A stretch of 64,000 nucleotides of DNA, from NCBI GenBank assembly GCA_937890005.1, contig CALBZA010000038.1, positions 62,001 through 126,000 of the forward strand, given 5' to 3'. How positions within the stretch are numbered: the first letter of the stretch is position 1; every line of letters starts with the position of its first letter. This DNA is from an uncultured Verrucomicrobia subdivision 3 bacterium. GTDB lineage: Bacteria; Verrucomicrobiota; Verrucomicrobiia; Limisphaerales; DASXHY01. The notes beneath the pieces are model-generated. The model ran no database searches and was not told the origin of the DNA. It saw nothing but the letters and a program-made list of their open reading frames with translations. The position numbers and the translations under genes are program-made. Positions 50,564 through 58,800 of this stretch are shown here, in pieces.

Positions 50564-51330
50564 GCGACATTGAACAGTCCGCAGTTGCCACAGCCGAAAC
50601 GACGAACGGCGTTCTGCTCACAACAGACAATCTCGTCAAAGAATACCGCCAGCGCCGTGTCGTGAACGGCGTTTCGATCAATGTGGGCGCAGGAGAAATC
50701 GTCGGCCTGCTTGGACCGAACGGCGCGGGCAAGACGACCACGTTCAACATGGTCGTGGGCGTGGTGAAACCGGACGAAGGCGCGGTGCGTTTTCAGGATC
50801 ACGTCATCACGGGACTCCCGATGCACAAGCGCGCCAGGCTCGGGATCGGGTATCTCACACAGGAACCGTCCGTGTTTCGCAAGCTGACCGTCGAGCAGAA
50901 TATTCTGGCCATTCTCGAGACCTGCAAAATCAACCGTCAGGAACGCGCAATCCGGCTGAAGTATCTGCTGGACGAACTCGACCTGACACCGCTCGCCCGG
51001 AGCAGGGCGTATCAATTGAGCGGCGGCGAAAAGCGCCGGCTGGAAATCACGCGCGCACTCGTGACGAGTCCGAAGCTGCTGCTGCTGGACGAACCGTTCA
51101 GCGGCATCGACCCGATCGCTGTTTACGAAGTGCAGAAGATCGTCCGGCGCCTGCGCGACCGCGGCCTTGGCATTCTGATCACCGACCATAACGTCCGCGA
51201 AACGCTCAAGCTGATCGACCGCGGCTACATCATTCACAAAGGCCAGGTTCTGGTGGAAGGCAGCTCCGAGTTCCTGGCAAACGATCCGAAGGCGCGGGAG
51301 ATATATTTGGGACCGGAGTTCAATATGTGA
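50560..51330 (+). CDS. lptB: Lipopolysaccharide export ABC transporter ATP-binding protein LptB
   Basis: 256 residues from ATG 50560. Walker A G-P-N-G-A-G-K-T at 52-59, Q-loop L-T-Q-E-P-S-V-F-R-K-L-T-V, signature L-S-G-G-E-K-R-R-L-E-I, Walker B L-L-L-L-D-E-P-F-S-G-I-D-P and H-loop T-D-H-N-V-R-E-T-L. These are LptB-specific variants. Energises lipopolysaccharide extraction with LptFG (not in this window). The S23 element follows four bases after the stop. Confidence 0.96.
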   Translation: MSDIEQSAVATAETTNGVLLTTDNLVKEYRQRRVVNGVSINVGAGEIVGLLGPNGAGKTTTFNMVVGVVKPDEGAVRFQDHVITGLPMHKRARLGIGYLTQEPSVFRKLTVEQNILAILETCKINRQERAIRLKYLLDELDLTPLARSRAYQLSGGEKRRLEITRALVTSPKLLLLDEPFSGIDPIAVYEVQKIVRRLRDRGLGILITDHNVRETLKLIDRGYIIHKGQVLVEGSSEFLANDPKAREIYLGPEFNM

Positions 51331-51334
51331 AGAC

Positions 51335-51353
51335 GTGATGCGTGATGCGTGAA
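51335..51353 (+). repeat. Left GTGATGC stutter repeat flanking the S23 gene
   Basis: Two perfect GTGATGC units and a third decaying GTGAAG begin 4 bp after the lptB stop. They are in inverted orientation to the GAATCAC units on the right side of the S23 gene, whose complement is GTGATTC. Confidence 0.75.
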
Positions 51354-51393
51354 GGCCGCGCTGGGTGTTTGGCGCGCGTTGTTATTCTCCGAT

Positions 51394-51894
51394 ATGAAAT
51401 TCAATGAATGGGCCGCCAGCGTTCCGACAGAGATCCGCAATGATCTGCTTTGGAAGATTGAGGCCTATCGTCTGGGATTGTTTGTAACCGATCTTGGCTG
51501 GAGAGACGTCACGCGGCCGATGCGGGACGGGCGCAATCGCGAAACCGCAGTGCAACTTTACTCGGCATTGGGTTCGATTCACGCAAACATCGCAGAAGGA
51601 TATTCGCGCAGCTCAACGAGGGATCGAGCGCGTTTCTACGAATACGCACTCGGATCCGACAGGAAAGCGCGCGATGGGTATTTCGACGCGCGACACATTC
51701 TCGAAAAGAAGATCACGGCGCACAGGATGGATTTATTGACACAAATCATTCGGCTGCTCCTTACCATGATTCCCGATCAACGGCATCAATCCCTGAAGGA
51801 ACTGGAAGTTATGTATCAAGTTTCGGAACAGTCACAAACGGATGTTTCGGAGAATGATCTGGCAACTTTCGATCAATCCGCTCCAGCGCCCTAG
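51394..51894 (+). CDS. Four-helix bundle protein (S23 / 23S rRNA intervening-sequence family)
   Basis: 166 residues from ATG 51394. All-helical protein with family motifs A-Y-R-L-G-L-F near 26-32, T-R-P-M-R-D-G, A-L-G-S-I-H-A-N-I-A-E-G-Y-S-R-S-S near 64-80, F-Y-E-Y-A-L-G-S and A-R-D-G-Y-F-D-A. The same fold includes bAvd, the accessory subunit of diversity-generating retroelements, but no reverse transcriptase lies here. The gene sits between lptB and hprK and is tightly bracketed by inverted 7-nt repeats; the right one starts within its stop codon. Its function is unknown; a mobile or repeat-associated protein is the inference. Confidence 0.85.
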   Translation: MKFNEWAASVPTEIRNDLLWKIEAYRLGLFVTDLGWRDVTRPMRDGRNRETAVQLYSALGSIHANIAEGYSRSSTRDRARFYEYALGSDRKARDGYFDARHILEKKITAHRMDLLTQIIRLLLTMIPDQRHQSLKELEVMYQVSEQSQTDVSENDLATFDQSAPAP

Positions 51895-51914
51895 AATCAC
51901 GAATCACGAATCAC
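51894..51914 (+). repeat. Right GAATCAC stutter repeat flanking the S23 gene
   Basis: Three perfect GAATCAC units; the first base is the last base of the S23 stop codon TAG. Together with the GTGATGC units at 51335 it forms imperfect inverted flanks around the S23 gene. hprK starts 6 bp later. Confidence 0.8.
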
Positions 51915-51920
51915 ACCCCC

Positions 51921-52868
51921 ATGCAACGCGACATTGTAACAGTTGAAAAGTTCTACACCGACCACGCCGCTGACCTCGGTCTAAAATTGATCGCCGGTGC
52001 GACCGGGTTGAAGCGGATCATCCGCGAGCCAACTGTAAATCGACCCGGACTCGTGCTGGCCGGGTTCACCCGCTACTTCGCCAACAAGCGCGTACAGGTG
52101 ATTGGCAACGCCGAGGCCTACTTCCTCAAGGCACTCCCACCCGAGGAACGGCTCAAGCGCTATGAAATGCTCCTTGGTTACAAAATCCCGTGCTTCGTCT
52201 TCAGCCGCGATCTCAACCCGGACAAGCTCTTCCTCAAGGCCGCGGAAGATGCGAACATCCCGATCTTCCAGACGCCGTTCATCACGATGAAGTTCATCAA
52301 CATGGCGACGCTGGCGCTCGAAGCGATGTTCGCTCCACGCGGAACCGAGATGGGCAGCATGGTCGATATCCTCGGCGTCGGCGTGATCATCAAGGGCGAA
52401 AGCGGCATCGGAAAAAGCGAAAGCGTGCTCGCGCTGATCGAACGCGGTTACAGCCTTGTGGCGGACGACATCACCAAGGTGACGCTCATCGACGGCCGCG
52501 ATGTGATCGGCACCAGCGCGGAATTGACGCGCAATCACATGGAAGTCCGCGGGATTGGAATCATCAATGTCGCCGCCATGTTCGGCGTGAAAAGCATTCG
52601 CGGAAAAAAACGCGTGGATCTCGTCGTGTCACTCAAGACCTGGAACGATGTTCAAGACGTGGACCGTGTCGGAATGGAACAGGAATTTGTGAAAATTCTC
52701 GGCGTCGATGTGCCGCACATCACCATTCCGGTCCGCCCCGGCCGTGATCTCGCACGACTCATCGAAGTCGCCGCGTTCCAGACGAAGCTCAAGATGTCCG
52801 GCTACAATGCAGCGAAGGAGCTGAACGAACGACTGATCGCGCAGATGTCCGCCACACCGAGGATTTGA
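51921..52868 (+). CDS. hprK: HPr kinase/phosphorylase
   Basis: 315 residues. Phosphorylates or dephosphorylates the seryl site of HPr to link carbon status to regulation. P-loop G-E-S-G-I-G-K-S at 159-166, A-D-D at 181-183, and the family signature H-M-E-V-R-G-I-G-I-I-N-V-A-A-M-F-G-V. The His-Gly pair that usually precedes the P-loop strand reads Met144-Gly145, and R-G-H before A-D-D reads R-G-Y. In many Gram-negatives hprK lies a few genes after lptB with rpoN and hpf between; here only the S23 gene intervenes. Confidence 0.92.
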   Translation: MQRDIVTVEKFYTDHAADLGLKLIAGATGLKRIIREPTVNRPGLVLAGFTRYFANKRVQVIGNAEAYFLKALPPEERLKRYEMLLGYKIPCFVFSRDLNPDKLFLKAAEDANIPIFQTPFITMKFINMATLALEAMFAPRGTEMGSMVDILGVGVIIKGESGIGKSESVLALIERGYSLVADDITKVTLIDGRDVIGTSAELTRNHMEVRGIGIINVAAMFGVKSIRGKKRVDLVVSLKTWNDVQDVDRVGMEQEFVKILGVDVPHITIPVRPGRDLARLIEVAAFQTKLKMSGYNAAKELNERLIAQMSATPRI

Positions 52869-53180
52869 CGGGGCGCAACTGAACGCCCGCGACCATAAAA
52901 GTTCCCTTGTCCCGCAAGGAAGCGCGCGGAGATGGCCAGGGAGAAATTTCTCCCAAATGGAATTTTCTGCTTTGCACTCTTGAACCGGGTTCATGGGAGG
53001 GATTCTGATCCAGAAAACCTCCTCTCCTCCGGCTTTCGCTCGGAAGAGAGGGAGATATGATCAGCACGCTTCAGCTGAATGCTTCATCAATTCTGATGTG
53101 TCTGTTCAACTGCACCCGATTTAACCGGACAAAACACTTCCGCGTTGCTGGCCGCCAAATGCTCTCTTAGCATCCGGCCC
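52869..53180. other. Non-coding spacer with several dyads between hprK and rph
   Basis: 312 bp without a coding frame. It holds a hairpin TTCCCTTG ... CAAGGAA at 52902-52921, a 16-bp perfect palindrome at 52939-52954 and a longer imperfect inverted repeat at about 53020-53058 (CTCCTCTCCTCCG against CGGAAGAGAGGGAG). The first may end the hprK transcript. The density of dyads could also mark a small structured RNA or repeat element. Confidence 0.5.
52939..52954. promoter_or_regulatory. 16-bp perfect palindrome downstream of hprK
   Basis: GGGAGAAATTTCTCCC has no loop, which favours a protein-binding site over an RNA hairpin. It lies 227 bp upstream of rph. Confidence 0.4.
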
Positions 53181-53930
53181 ATGTCAGAATCCATTTCCCC
53201 TGCAGCCTCCGCCCGTGCGGATGGCCGCCAAGCCGGTCAGATTCGGCCCATTCGTTTTCAGAACGGCATTGCTCCAAACGCCACCGGTTCGACCTTGATC
53301 GAATGGGGCAATACACGCGTGATCTGCGGCGTGACGGTCGAGGAATCGGTCCCGCGCTGGATGAAGGAACAGAACGTGACGGGCGGCTGGATCACCGCCG
53401 AATACTCCATGCTTCCCTACTCCACGCATCAGCGCAAACAACGCGACAGTTCGAAGGGAAAAATCGATGGCCGTTCGCAGGAGATTCAACGATTGATCGG
53501 CCGGTCTTTGCGCGCTGCAATCGATCTCGAAAAAGTTGGCCCGCGCACAATCTGGATCGACTGCGATGTGCTCCAGGCCGATGGCGGCACCCGCACCGCG
53601 GCGATCACGGGAGCTTACGTGGCGTTGTCACTTGCCGTTCGCAAGCTGATCGCAGAAGGCAAATTGACTGAGAATCCCCTGCTGCATGCAGTCGCCGCAG
53701 TAAGTGTCGGAATCGTCAACGGCCAGCCCATCTGCGATCTCTGCTACACCGAAGATGTCGCCGCCGCCGTGGACATGAACCTCGTCATGAATTCGATCGG
53801 ACATTTCATCGAACTGCAAGGATCCGGCGAGGAATCGACGTTCAGCGAAGCGCAGCTGGCCGAACTGCTCGCAATCGGCAAAGCCGGCATTCGCGAGCTG
53901 CTCGCCGCTCAACAGGCAGCTCTGACATGA
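53181..53930 (+). CDS. rph: Ribonuclease PH
   Basis: 249 residues from ATG 53181. 3'-5' phosphorolytic trimming of tRNA ends. Family stretches D-G-R-Q-A-G-Q-I-R-P-I, A-E-Y-S-M-L-P-Y-S-T, G-R-S-Q-E-I-Q-R-L-I-G-R-S-L-R-A and D-C-D-V-L-Q-A-D-G-G-T-R-T-A-A-I-T-G-A. All catalytic basics are present. ATGA overlap with prmA. Confidence 0.96.
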   Translation: MSESISPAASARADGRQAGQIRPIRFQNGIAPNATGSTLIEWGNTRVICGVTVEESVPRWMKEQNVTGGWITAEYSMLPYSTHQRKQRDSSKGKIDGRSQEIQRLIGRSLRAAIDLEKVGPRTIWIDCDVLQADGGTRTAAITGAYVALSLAVRKLIAEGKLTENPLLHAVAAVSVGIVNGQPICDLCYTEDVAAAVDMNLVMNSIGHFIELQGSGEESTFSEAQLAELLAIGKAGIRELLAAQQAALT

Positions 53931-54862
53931 AGCGAAAGTCCTCCACGCGATCACGCGCCGGCACTCGCCGGTCGCACAAGCCGCTTTGGGAAATTGCCAT
54001 TATCACAACAGCCGAGGCGGAGGACGCCGTTTCAGCCGCGCTTTCCGAAAGCTCCGGAACAACCGTCTCCTCCTACACAGATGCGGAAACAAAGGAGACT
54101 CGTGTTGCCGCGTATCTGGAAACAAAACCTGACAGCGCGACGTTGCGAAAAGAACTGGCTGCAGCGCTGGACAACATTCGCCGTTGCGGATTGAACATCG
54201 GGGCCGGTCGAATCTCCATTCAACGCATTCGCCGCGAAGACTGGGCGGATTCATGGAAACGCCACTTCAAGGCGATCACCATCGGCTCGTCGCTGCTGAT
54301 CAAGCCGAGCTGGATCAAACGCAAGCCGCGTCCGCGCCAGGCGGTTGTCATTCTCGATCCCGGACTGAGCTTTGGAACCGGCCAGCATCCGACCACCTCC
54401 TTCTGTCTTCGGCAACTGGTCGCCAAACGCGGCAAAAACGGCACCTCGCTGTTGGACATTGGAACCGGTTCGGGAATTCTCGCCATCGCCGCCGCGAAAC
54501 TCGATTACGCTCCAGTCGTCGCGTTTGATTTCGATCCCGAAAGCGTTCGCGTCGCAAAAGAGAACGCAAAGACAAACCGCGTCGAACGAAGAATCCTGCT
54601 TTCACAGGCCGACCTGACGAAGCTTCCGAAACGCAGCCGGGAGCAATTCGATGTCGTTTGCGCCAACCTGATTTCAACCCTGCTGATCAGTGAACGCGAA
54701 CGCATCATCAATCGCGTCAAACAGGATGGAACATTGATCCTCGCCGGAATTCTTGCCAGCGAATTTCACCTTGTGGAGCAGGCTTACGCCGAAGCCGGTT
54801 TCAAACTCCTGGCCAGCAAACAGGAGAAAGAATGGCGATCGGGGGCATTTACCCGTCGCTGA
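53927..54862 (+). CDS. prmA: Ribosomal protein L11 methyltransferase
   Basis: 311 residues. Trimethylates lysines of ribosomal protein uL11 using SAM. N-terminal substrate domain (W-E-I-A-I-I-T-T-A-E-A-E-D-A), D-W-A-D-S-W-K-R-H-F-K linker, the PrmA mark F-G-T-G-Q-H-P-T-T, then SAM motif L-L-D-I-G-T-G-S-G-I-L-A-I-A-A and N-L-I-S-T-L-L. The basic N-terminal 18 residues exceed the usual start. Coupled to rph. Confidence 0.92.
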   Translation: MKRKSSTRSRAGTRRSHKPLWEIAIITTAEAEDAVSAALSESSGTTVSSYTDAETKETRVAAYLETKPDSATLRKELAAALDNIRRCGLNIGAGRISIQRIRREDWADSWKRHFKAITIGSSLLIKPSWIKRKPRPRQAVVILDPGLSFGTGQHPTTSFCLRQLVAKRGKNGTSLLDIGTGSGILAIAAAKLDYAPVVAFDFDPESVRVAKENAKTNRVERRILLSQADLTKLPKRSREQFDVVCANLISTLLISERERIINRVKQDGTLILAGILASEFHLVEQAYAEAGFKLLASKQEKEWRSGAFTRR

Positions 54863-54897
54863 ACGTTCTACCAGCTGTTCCTTCACTCCTTGCGCTC

Positions 54898-54923
54898 CCG
54901 CCCGGTGATTGCAATGCGGGCGG
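54898..54923 (+). terminator. Possible terminator after prmA
   Basis: CCGCCC at 54898-54903 pairs with GGGCGG at 54918-54923 across a 14-nt loop, followed by AATTTGTTTCG. The stem is short, so this is tentative. Confidence 0.4.
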
Positions 54924-54999
54924 AATTTGTTTCGTCCATCCGGGAGCCCACGAAAAATTTTATACAAATTCTCCGGCACCGGTGTCTATGCAGTGAACC

Positions 55000-55551
55000 G
55001 TGAGCCGGGAATCGACAGTCCATTGGAGCCAGCCGCTTTACGAACGAAAGGCGGCGGAGCTGATTCTTTACGGCAGAGCACTTGGATTGAGCCATGCCGA
55101 GGCGGAGGACGTTCTGCAGGAAACATTTTTCAGCCTGCTGGATCGTGAACATCTGCCAGTGCAGGCAGAATACTACTGCATTCGCAGCTTCCGAAACCGC
55201 ACACTCAACTACAAGCGATCGCTCTGGCGGCGACTGACGCGCGAACTGGAATCGCGCCGCTGGTTCGAACCTGGTGAAAGTGCTGATCCATCCGAGCAGG
55301 CGGCGATGCACTGCCTGAGCCAGCTTCCGATGGAACAACGGGAGGTCATCGTTCTGAAAATCTGGAACGGCTGCACGTTTGAAGCAATCTCCGAGCTTCT
55401 GGAAATCTCACCCAATACCGCCGCGGGACGCTACCGCTACGGGCTGCGGAAGATCCGCTCCTGGATGAAAGGAATCTGTTATGAAAGAGACGAATTCGCT
55501 GGAAACCATTTTGGAATCCTGGAAACCGCGCCAGCCCTCCGCCACGATTAA
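55000..55551 (+). CDS. RNA polymerase sigma-70-family (ECF-like) sigma factor
   Basis: 183 residues from GTG 55000. Region 2 (A-L-G-L-S-H-A-E-A-E-D-V-L-Q-E-T-F-F-S-L-L) and region 4 (L-P-M-E-Q-R-E-V-I-V-L-K-I-W-N-G-C-T-F-E-A-I-S-E-L-L-E-I-S-P-N-T-A-A-G-R-Y-R-Y-G-L) are clear; region 3 is missing, as in ECF factors. An AT-rich patch (AAAATTTTATACAAATT, about 54954-54970) just upstream may hold its promoter. The next gene overlaps it by 71 bp and is the likely partner. Confidence 0.88.
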   Translation: MSRESTVHWSQPLYERKAAELILYGRALGLSHAEAEDVLQETFFSLLDREHLPVQAEYYCIRSFRNRTLNYKRSLWRRLTRELESRRWFEPGESADPSEQAAMHCLSQLPMEQREVIVLKIWNGCTFEAISELLEISPNTAAGRYRYGLRKIRSWMKGICYERDEFAGNHFGILETAPALRHD

Positions 55552-55861
55552 GCGGCGGTTGTTCGGTTCGCGATCACATCACGATCACAACTGGCGGTGG
55601 CAGCTCCGGTTCGCGGCGCCCATGGCTGCCTGCTTTTTGCTGACAGGCCTCGCCTTCTTCCACCAATCGATGAATCAACAGCTCGCCCTTCCGGAACCCG
55701 GGAGGAACATGATGACGGTTTCGAATCTCAGTTCCGGATTCATTCTTCCACCGGGGAACCGGCATTCGCTCCACAACAACCCGGCGAGCAGATTTGAATG
55801 GACAAACGACAAGGCTTTCACTTCTAGTGTTACCTCATTTTTACCGGCTCAGGTGAACTGA
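55481..55861 (+). CDS. Single-pass membrane protein overlapping the sigma gene, possible anti-sigma factor
   Basis: 126 residues. Cytoplasmic head of about 45 residues (L-E-T-I-L-E-S-W-K-P-R-Q-P-S-A-T-I-K-R-R-L-F), one membrane helix F-A-A-P-M-A-A-C-F-L-L-T-G-L-A-F-F at about 44-60, then a Ser/Asn-rich outer tail. The start lies inside the sigma gene, typical of a cognate anti-sigma. No zinc anti-sigma motif is present, so the role is an inference from position and topology. Confidence 0.65.
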   Translation: MKETNSLETILESWKPRQPSATIKRRLFGSRSHHDHNWRWQLRFAAPMAACFLLTGLAFFHQSMNQQLALPEPGRNMMTVSNLSSGFILPPGNRHSLHNNPASRFEWTNDKAFTSSVTSFLPAQVN

Positions 55862-55871
55862 CTTTACACGC

Positions 55872-58800
55872 ATGGAAAAACCTAAAGCATCCGCCGAAAA
55901 GGCGATCGGCACGCCATCCACTCCCGCCGTGCCATTGACCGGCAAAGTTCCACCGCTGTTCCGCAGAGTGGATTGGCTGACTTTTGGACTGACCTTCCTG
56001 GTCGTTTTCATCGGATACTTCCTGACGCTCGCGCCAGAGATGACGCTTGAGGACTCGGGCGAACTGGCGGTGGCTTCCTACTACGCCGGAGTGCCGCATC
56101 CGCCCGGTTATCCAGTCTGGACGCTCTACACCTATCTTTGGACCGTGCTGCTTCCGATCGGAAACATCGCCTGGCGTGTGGGCGTGGGCGTGGCTTTCTC
56201 GGGTGCGCTGGCTTGCGGTCTTCTCGGACTGGTGGTCTCGCGCGGCAGCAGCATGATCATCGAGAGCATCGATGACCTGAAGAATCTGAACCGCAAACTG
56301 GAGAGCGCGATCTGCCTGGTTTCAGGATTTGTTGCCGGCGCGTTGATCGGCTTCAACGGATACATGTGGAGCCAGTCGGTGATCGTGGAGGTTTATCCGC
56401 TGAGCGTGTTGTCTCTGATCGGCGTAATCGCCTGCCTGATGCGCTGGGTTTATGCACCGCACCAGCACCGGTATCTTTACTGGGCGTTCTTCTGGTACGG
56501 CATCTGTGTGAACAATCATCAGTCGCTGCTCGTGATTGCGATGGGCATGCAGGTGTTGATCTGGCTGGCGGAACCGAAGATGGGCCGGGAAATGTTCTTC
56601 TGGAACACCCTGATCTACGTTCTCGGACTGGCAATCGGTCCTTCCATGCTGATGAACAACACGATGGTGAAGGCCGTGTTCAACGTGATCGGCATCGCCT
56701 CGGCGTTGATGTGGATCTGGCTGGTGATCAAGACGAAGAAGAACGGAACCGAATTCGCCCGCGACGGACTGCTCCTCGCGACACTGGGTTGTGTGGCGTT
56801 GTTCCTTGGCGGAATCACCAATTATCTTCCCAGGGCAAACGGCACCGGAACGCTCGTCCTTGCCGCACTTGCAGGCCTCGTATCAGCACTGTTCCTCGGT
56901 TATTTCATCAAGAAGACATGGAGCTATGCCAAAGAATGGTGGAATGTCATTGTCTGCGGATTGAGCTGGCTGGCTGGAATGGCCTTTTACCTGTTCATGC
57001 CCATTTCCGGCGCAACGAATCCGCCGATGCAGTGGGGCTACCCGAGAACATTGGACGGATTCATCCACGCCTTCACCCGCGGCCAGTACGACAAAATCAA
57101 CCCCACCAAGGGCGCGGGCGACAACATCATCGAGCAGACCATCAGCTTCTGCCAGACGTACGGCATGCAGCTGTGGCGTTTTCTGGAAGGCCTGAGCAAC
57201 GAGTTCAGCCTTTTTTACCTGCTGATCGCGCTCGTGGTCTTCCTTTTCTACCGGAAGATGAAACGCCGCGAGCGGGTTTTCATCATGGGCATGATTGCCC
57301 TGTTCATCTGCCTCGGACCGTTTCTGGTCTTTCTTCTGAACTTCTCCTCAGACCGACAGTCCCTGGAGTTGACGCGCGTGTTCCTCACTTCGGCGCACGT
57401 ATTTGTGGCGATGTCGGTCGGCTTCGGTCTCACGCTTCTCGGTGCTTCCCTGGCGGTTCATTTTGACCGGTTCCGCAAGCTGTCGATTCTGGGCGGCATC
57501 TGCGCGCTCGATTTTGCGCTGTTCCTCATCGCGCTCCACACGCAGCACGATTTCAATCCGGAACTGGCCACAGGCTACGGATTTGCCAAGGTGCTGTGCT
57601 GGCTGGCGGCGCTGGTAACAGTAACGATTCTCTGGAGCAAGGGAATGGAACGGGATCGAACGCTCGCTTTCGGCATTCCGGGATTGTTCCTCGTGGTTTC
57701 GCTCACGCTTTCGACGCTGACCGTTCTCGGCGACACTCCCTCCTTGAAGAACATTGGCATCGTTTTCCAGAACTTCGGGCAGGCCTTCACACCTGACCAG
57801 TATGGCCTGCCGGTGTTTGCGGCGTTGTTCCTTGCTGTTACAGCGGTCGTGTTCATCGGAGCCGTTTTCGTCGCAAAAGGCCGTGCACCGATGGGTGTCA
57901 CCCTCGTGGTCTTTGCCCTGATGCCCGCCTATTCAGTCATGACGCACTGGTTCGAAAACGAGCAGCGCGACCACTGGTTCGGCTACTGGTTCGGTCATGA
58001 CATGTTCACCCCGCCCTACAAAGACAAGGACGGCAACCTGAGTTACGATGCCGACGGGCGAAAGGAAGCGATGAACGGGCCGAATGGGAAGCTCGTTTAT
58101 CCTGAAATGGACCGGCACACCATCCTGTTCGGCGGAACAGATCCGGGACGTTTCGCACCGACTTACATGATCTTCTGCGACAGCTTCATTCCAAATTCCC
58201 AGAAGCCCAAGGTCGATCCCGTGTTTGACCGCCGCGACGTTTACATCATCACGCAGAACGCACTCGCGGACGGCACCTATCTCCAATACATCCGCGCGCA
58301 TTATTATCGCAGCGACGAGTACAAATACGACACGCCCTTTTTCCAGGAATTGTTGCGGGGTCCCGAGGAACGGAACCGCGACGGCAGATTCAACTATCAG
58401 ACCAACATTCTTGCCCGGCTCGCCTATCGTCTGCTCGACAAACCGATCAATGACTGGGGCGCAAAGGTGGAGGCGCGGCGTCGCAAGGCTGGTGTTTATC
58501 CACCCGCCGAAATCTACACGCCGACACCGGAAGATTCACAGCGCTGCTTCAACATCTATATCGAGGACGCACAGCGCCGTCTCATGCACGACCGTCAGTT
58601 CCCTCATGAACCAAGGCAGATCCGTCCCGGCGAAAACGTCACAATCGTCGATAACCGCGTGCAGGTTTCCGGACAGGTCGCCGTCATGGCCATAAACGGA
58701 CTGCTGACCAAGGTCATCTTCGACAACAACCCGACGAACGAATTCTACGTCGAGGAAAGCTTCCCGCTGGACTGGATGTATCCACACCTGACGCCGTTTG

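Noticed and set aside
51335..51914. CRISPR-like or transposon interpretation of the repeats around S23
   Set aside because: Units are 7 nt and directly adjacent, without spacers; no cas gene, transposase, reverse transcriptase or target-site duplication was found.
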